6,614 nt of DNA from Acidobacteriaceae bacterium (GTDB lineage: Bacteria > Acidobacteriota > Terriglobia > Terriglobales > Acidobacteriaceae). The position numbers and the translations under genes were made by a program. Where the stretch lies: NCBI GenBank assembly GCA_025929125.1, contig JAICMT010000090.1, positions 1-6,614 of the forward strand. Direction: 5' to 3'. Position 1 is the stretch's first letter. Every line of letters begins with the position of its first letter. Positions 5,691-6,614 of this stretch are shown here, one piece after another. Under the pieces are notes generated by a model. That model ran no database searches and was not told the origin of the DNA. It was given only the letters and a program-made list of their open reading frames with translations.

Positions 5691-6614
5691 TTAGGCAGTG
5701 CTGTCGCGCTTGCGTACGGTTCGTGCTGCCTCTTCAATCCTTTCTAGCGATTCCTCCGACAGCAATCGGTATTGGACAGAGTGCCGATGCGTGATAACGG
5801 CGGAAGCCACGGAATCCAGCATCAGTATGTCCATGCAGCAAAGATCCGAAACCGAAACGGCCTCCCCGACCTCTTCCATCTCGGGTACGGCTGCTGCCGA
5901 CCGCATGGGGGCCGCTGTCCTCAAGATGTTCCTTGGTCTGTACTCACTCGCGCTGAAGCGTCGCAGCGTAAATTGATTGCAGTTGCTGTCATCTCTCTTC
6001 ATGAGAAATAGGTGAATCGTATGGCGGCTCTTAAGCAACGGAGCGACCATGCCGGCAACGGTCTTCAGCCCGGCCGCGGATACAGACACCAGCCCGATCA
6101 TGGATGGCTCCAACAAACCGGAGATCGCATCGAGGAGAGCCTTCAGGGGTGAGTAATGGACGGCGACAGTTTGCGTTCGATCTGCTGCACCGCCGCAAAG
6201 ATTCTCGGCAATATACCCGGGTGCAATTACGAGAGCTCCGATACGAAGAGAGGGGCTATGCTGCAGCCTGGCGATGCTGCATATTTCCGGGGCAAAACCT
6301 ACTCGTTCGTGAATCTCCTGCCGCATGATCTCGCCCAGGCCGGCCTCAGGCTCAACCAGCAGTAGATGGTCGGGTGGCTTTTCCAACAGGCGGCTGCGAA
6401 GGCGGTCCGCGAGTTGCCGAAGCGAATAGCCATTCTGCAGAGCAAGCCCGATCGTGTGATCGATCAACTGGTCGAGACTGCGGCCGGAAAACACCCCGCC
6501 GGCTTGTTCTCTGCGTTCAATGACCCTGTGATGAGAACCCGGTCGCTCCACGAGCCAGCCGCCGCTCGCGAGGCTGGAATAGACCTTACTCACAGTATTC
6601 AGAGACAAGCCTAG
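5691..6614 (-). CDS. GntR-family regulator with long C-terminal domain (5' end outside window)
   Basis: The frame enters from the right edge without a start codon, and the visible 307 residues end at the TAA at 5691. The first visible residues, [20 protein letters not shown] followed by [13 protein letters not shown], are the recognition helix and wing of a GntR winged helix; the first helices lie beyond 6614. A helical linker follows ([31 protein letters not shown]), then an alpha/beta region of about 230 residues ([67 protein letters not shown]). This is much longer than the short YtrA-type tail and shows no MocR aminotransferase signature. It looks like a periplasmic-binding-protein-like effector domain, though this is inference from its alternating strand/helix pattern. 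The internal TTG at 6608 is not the true start. It may regulate the co-directional BNR gene downstream. Confidence 0.75.
   Translation of the reverse strand, partial: LGLSLNTVSKVYSSLASGGWLVERPGSHHRVIERREQAGGVFSGRSLDQLIDHTIGLALQNGYSLRQLADRLRSRLLEKPPDHLLLVEPEAGLGEIMRQEIHERVGFAPEICSIARLQHSPSLRIGALVIAPGYIAENLCGGAADRTQTVAVHYSPLKALLDAISGLLEPSMIGLVSVSAAGLKTVAGMVAPLLKSRHTIHLFLMKRDDSNCNQFTLRRFSASEYRPRNILRTAAPMRSAAAVPEMEEVGEAVSVSDLCCMDILMLDSVASAVITHRHSVQYRLLSEESLERIEEAARTVRKRDSTA

Noticed and set aside
5597..5737. 47-codon N-terminal extension of the BNR protein
   Set aside because: It overlaps the end of the GntR gene and crosses the intergenic region; a well-spaced Shine-Dalgarno precedes the ATG at 5596.

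Overview
The window looks like chromosomal DNA of a soil Acidobacteriota bacterium, most likely class Terriglobia. The clues are a TIGR03435 'soil-associated' protein (a family greatly expanded in that phylum), a PadR regulator paired with a HAAS-domain membrane protein, a Tat-exported GH79 glycosidase and fairly GC-rich coding. The phylum assignment is inference from gene content; no rRNA or other phylogenetic marker is present.

Layout, left to right. A GH79-type glycoside hydrolase with a twin-arginine signal runs rightwards (67-1599). It converges, across a 29-nt gap, on a leftward two-gene unit. That unit is a PadR-family repressor (2997-2635) followed 4 nt later by a six-TM protein with an N-terminal HAAS domain (2630-1629). 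The PadR upstream region carries a candidate promoter overlapped by three short palindromes, a likely autoregulatory operator. Divergent from PadR is a short ORF for a 59-residue single-TM protein with a strong Shine-Dalgarno (3101-3280).

Next is a scar. Positions 3345-3495 are a frameshifted, internally deleted second copy of the 3' end of the BNR-repeat gene that lies intact at 5596-4481. Between the broken and intact copies sits a rightward TIGR03435 gene with a Sec signal peptide (3661-4470), AT-richer in part than its neighbours. It converges with the BNR gene, with only 10 nt between stop codons. The BNR gene encodes a cytosolic, Asp-box, propeller-type protein with six Asp-box-like motifs. 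Upstream of it, in the same direction, is the 3' part of a GntR-type regulator cut by the right window edge (6614-5691). It has a long, non-standard C-terminal domain and may be co-transcribed with the BNR gene.

Functionally the window is a set of small independent units rather than one pathway: exported polysaccharide hydrolysis (GH79), a PadR/HAAS membrane unit, a TIGR03435 protein of unknown function inserted near a duplicated BNR gene, and a GntR regulator. I found no CRISPR array, tRNA, rRNA, transposase or recognisable phage or defence system. The most worthwhile leads are the broken BNR duplicate flanking the TIGR03435 gene, the palindrome array at the PadR promoter, and the small TM protein beside it.
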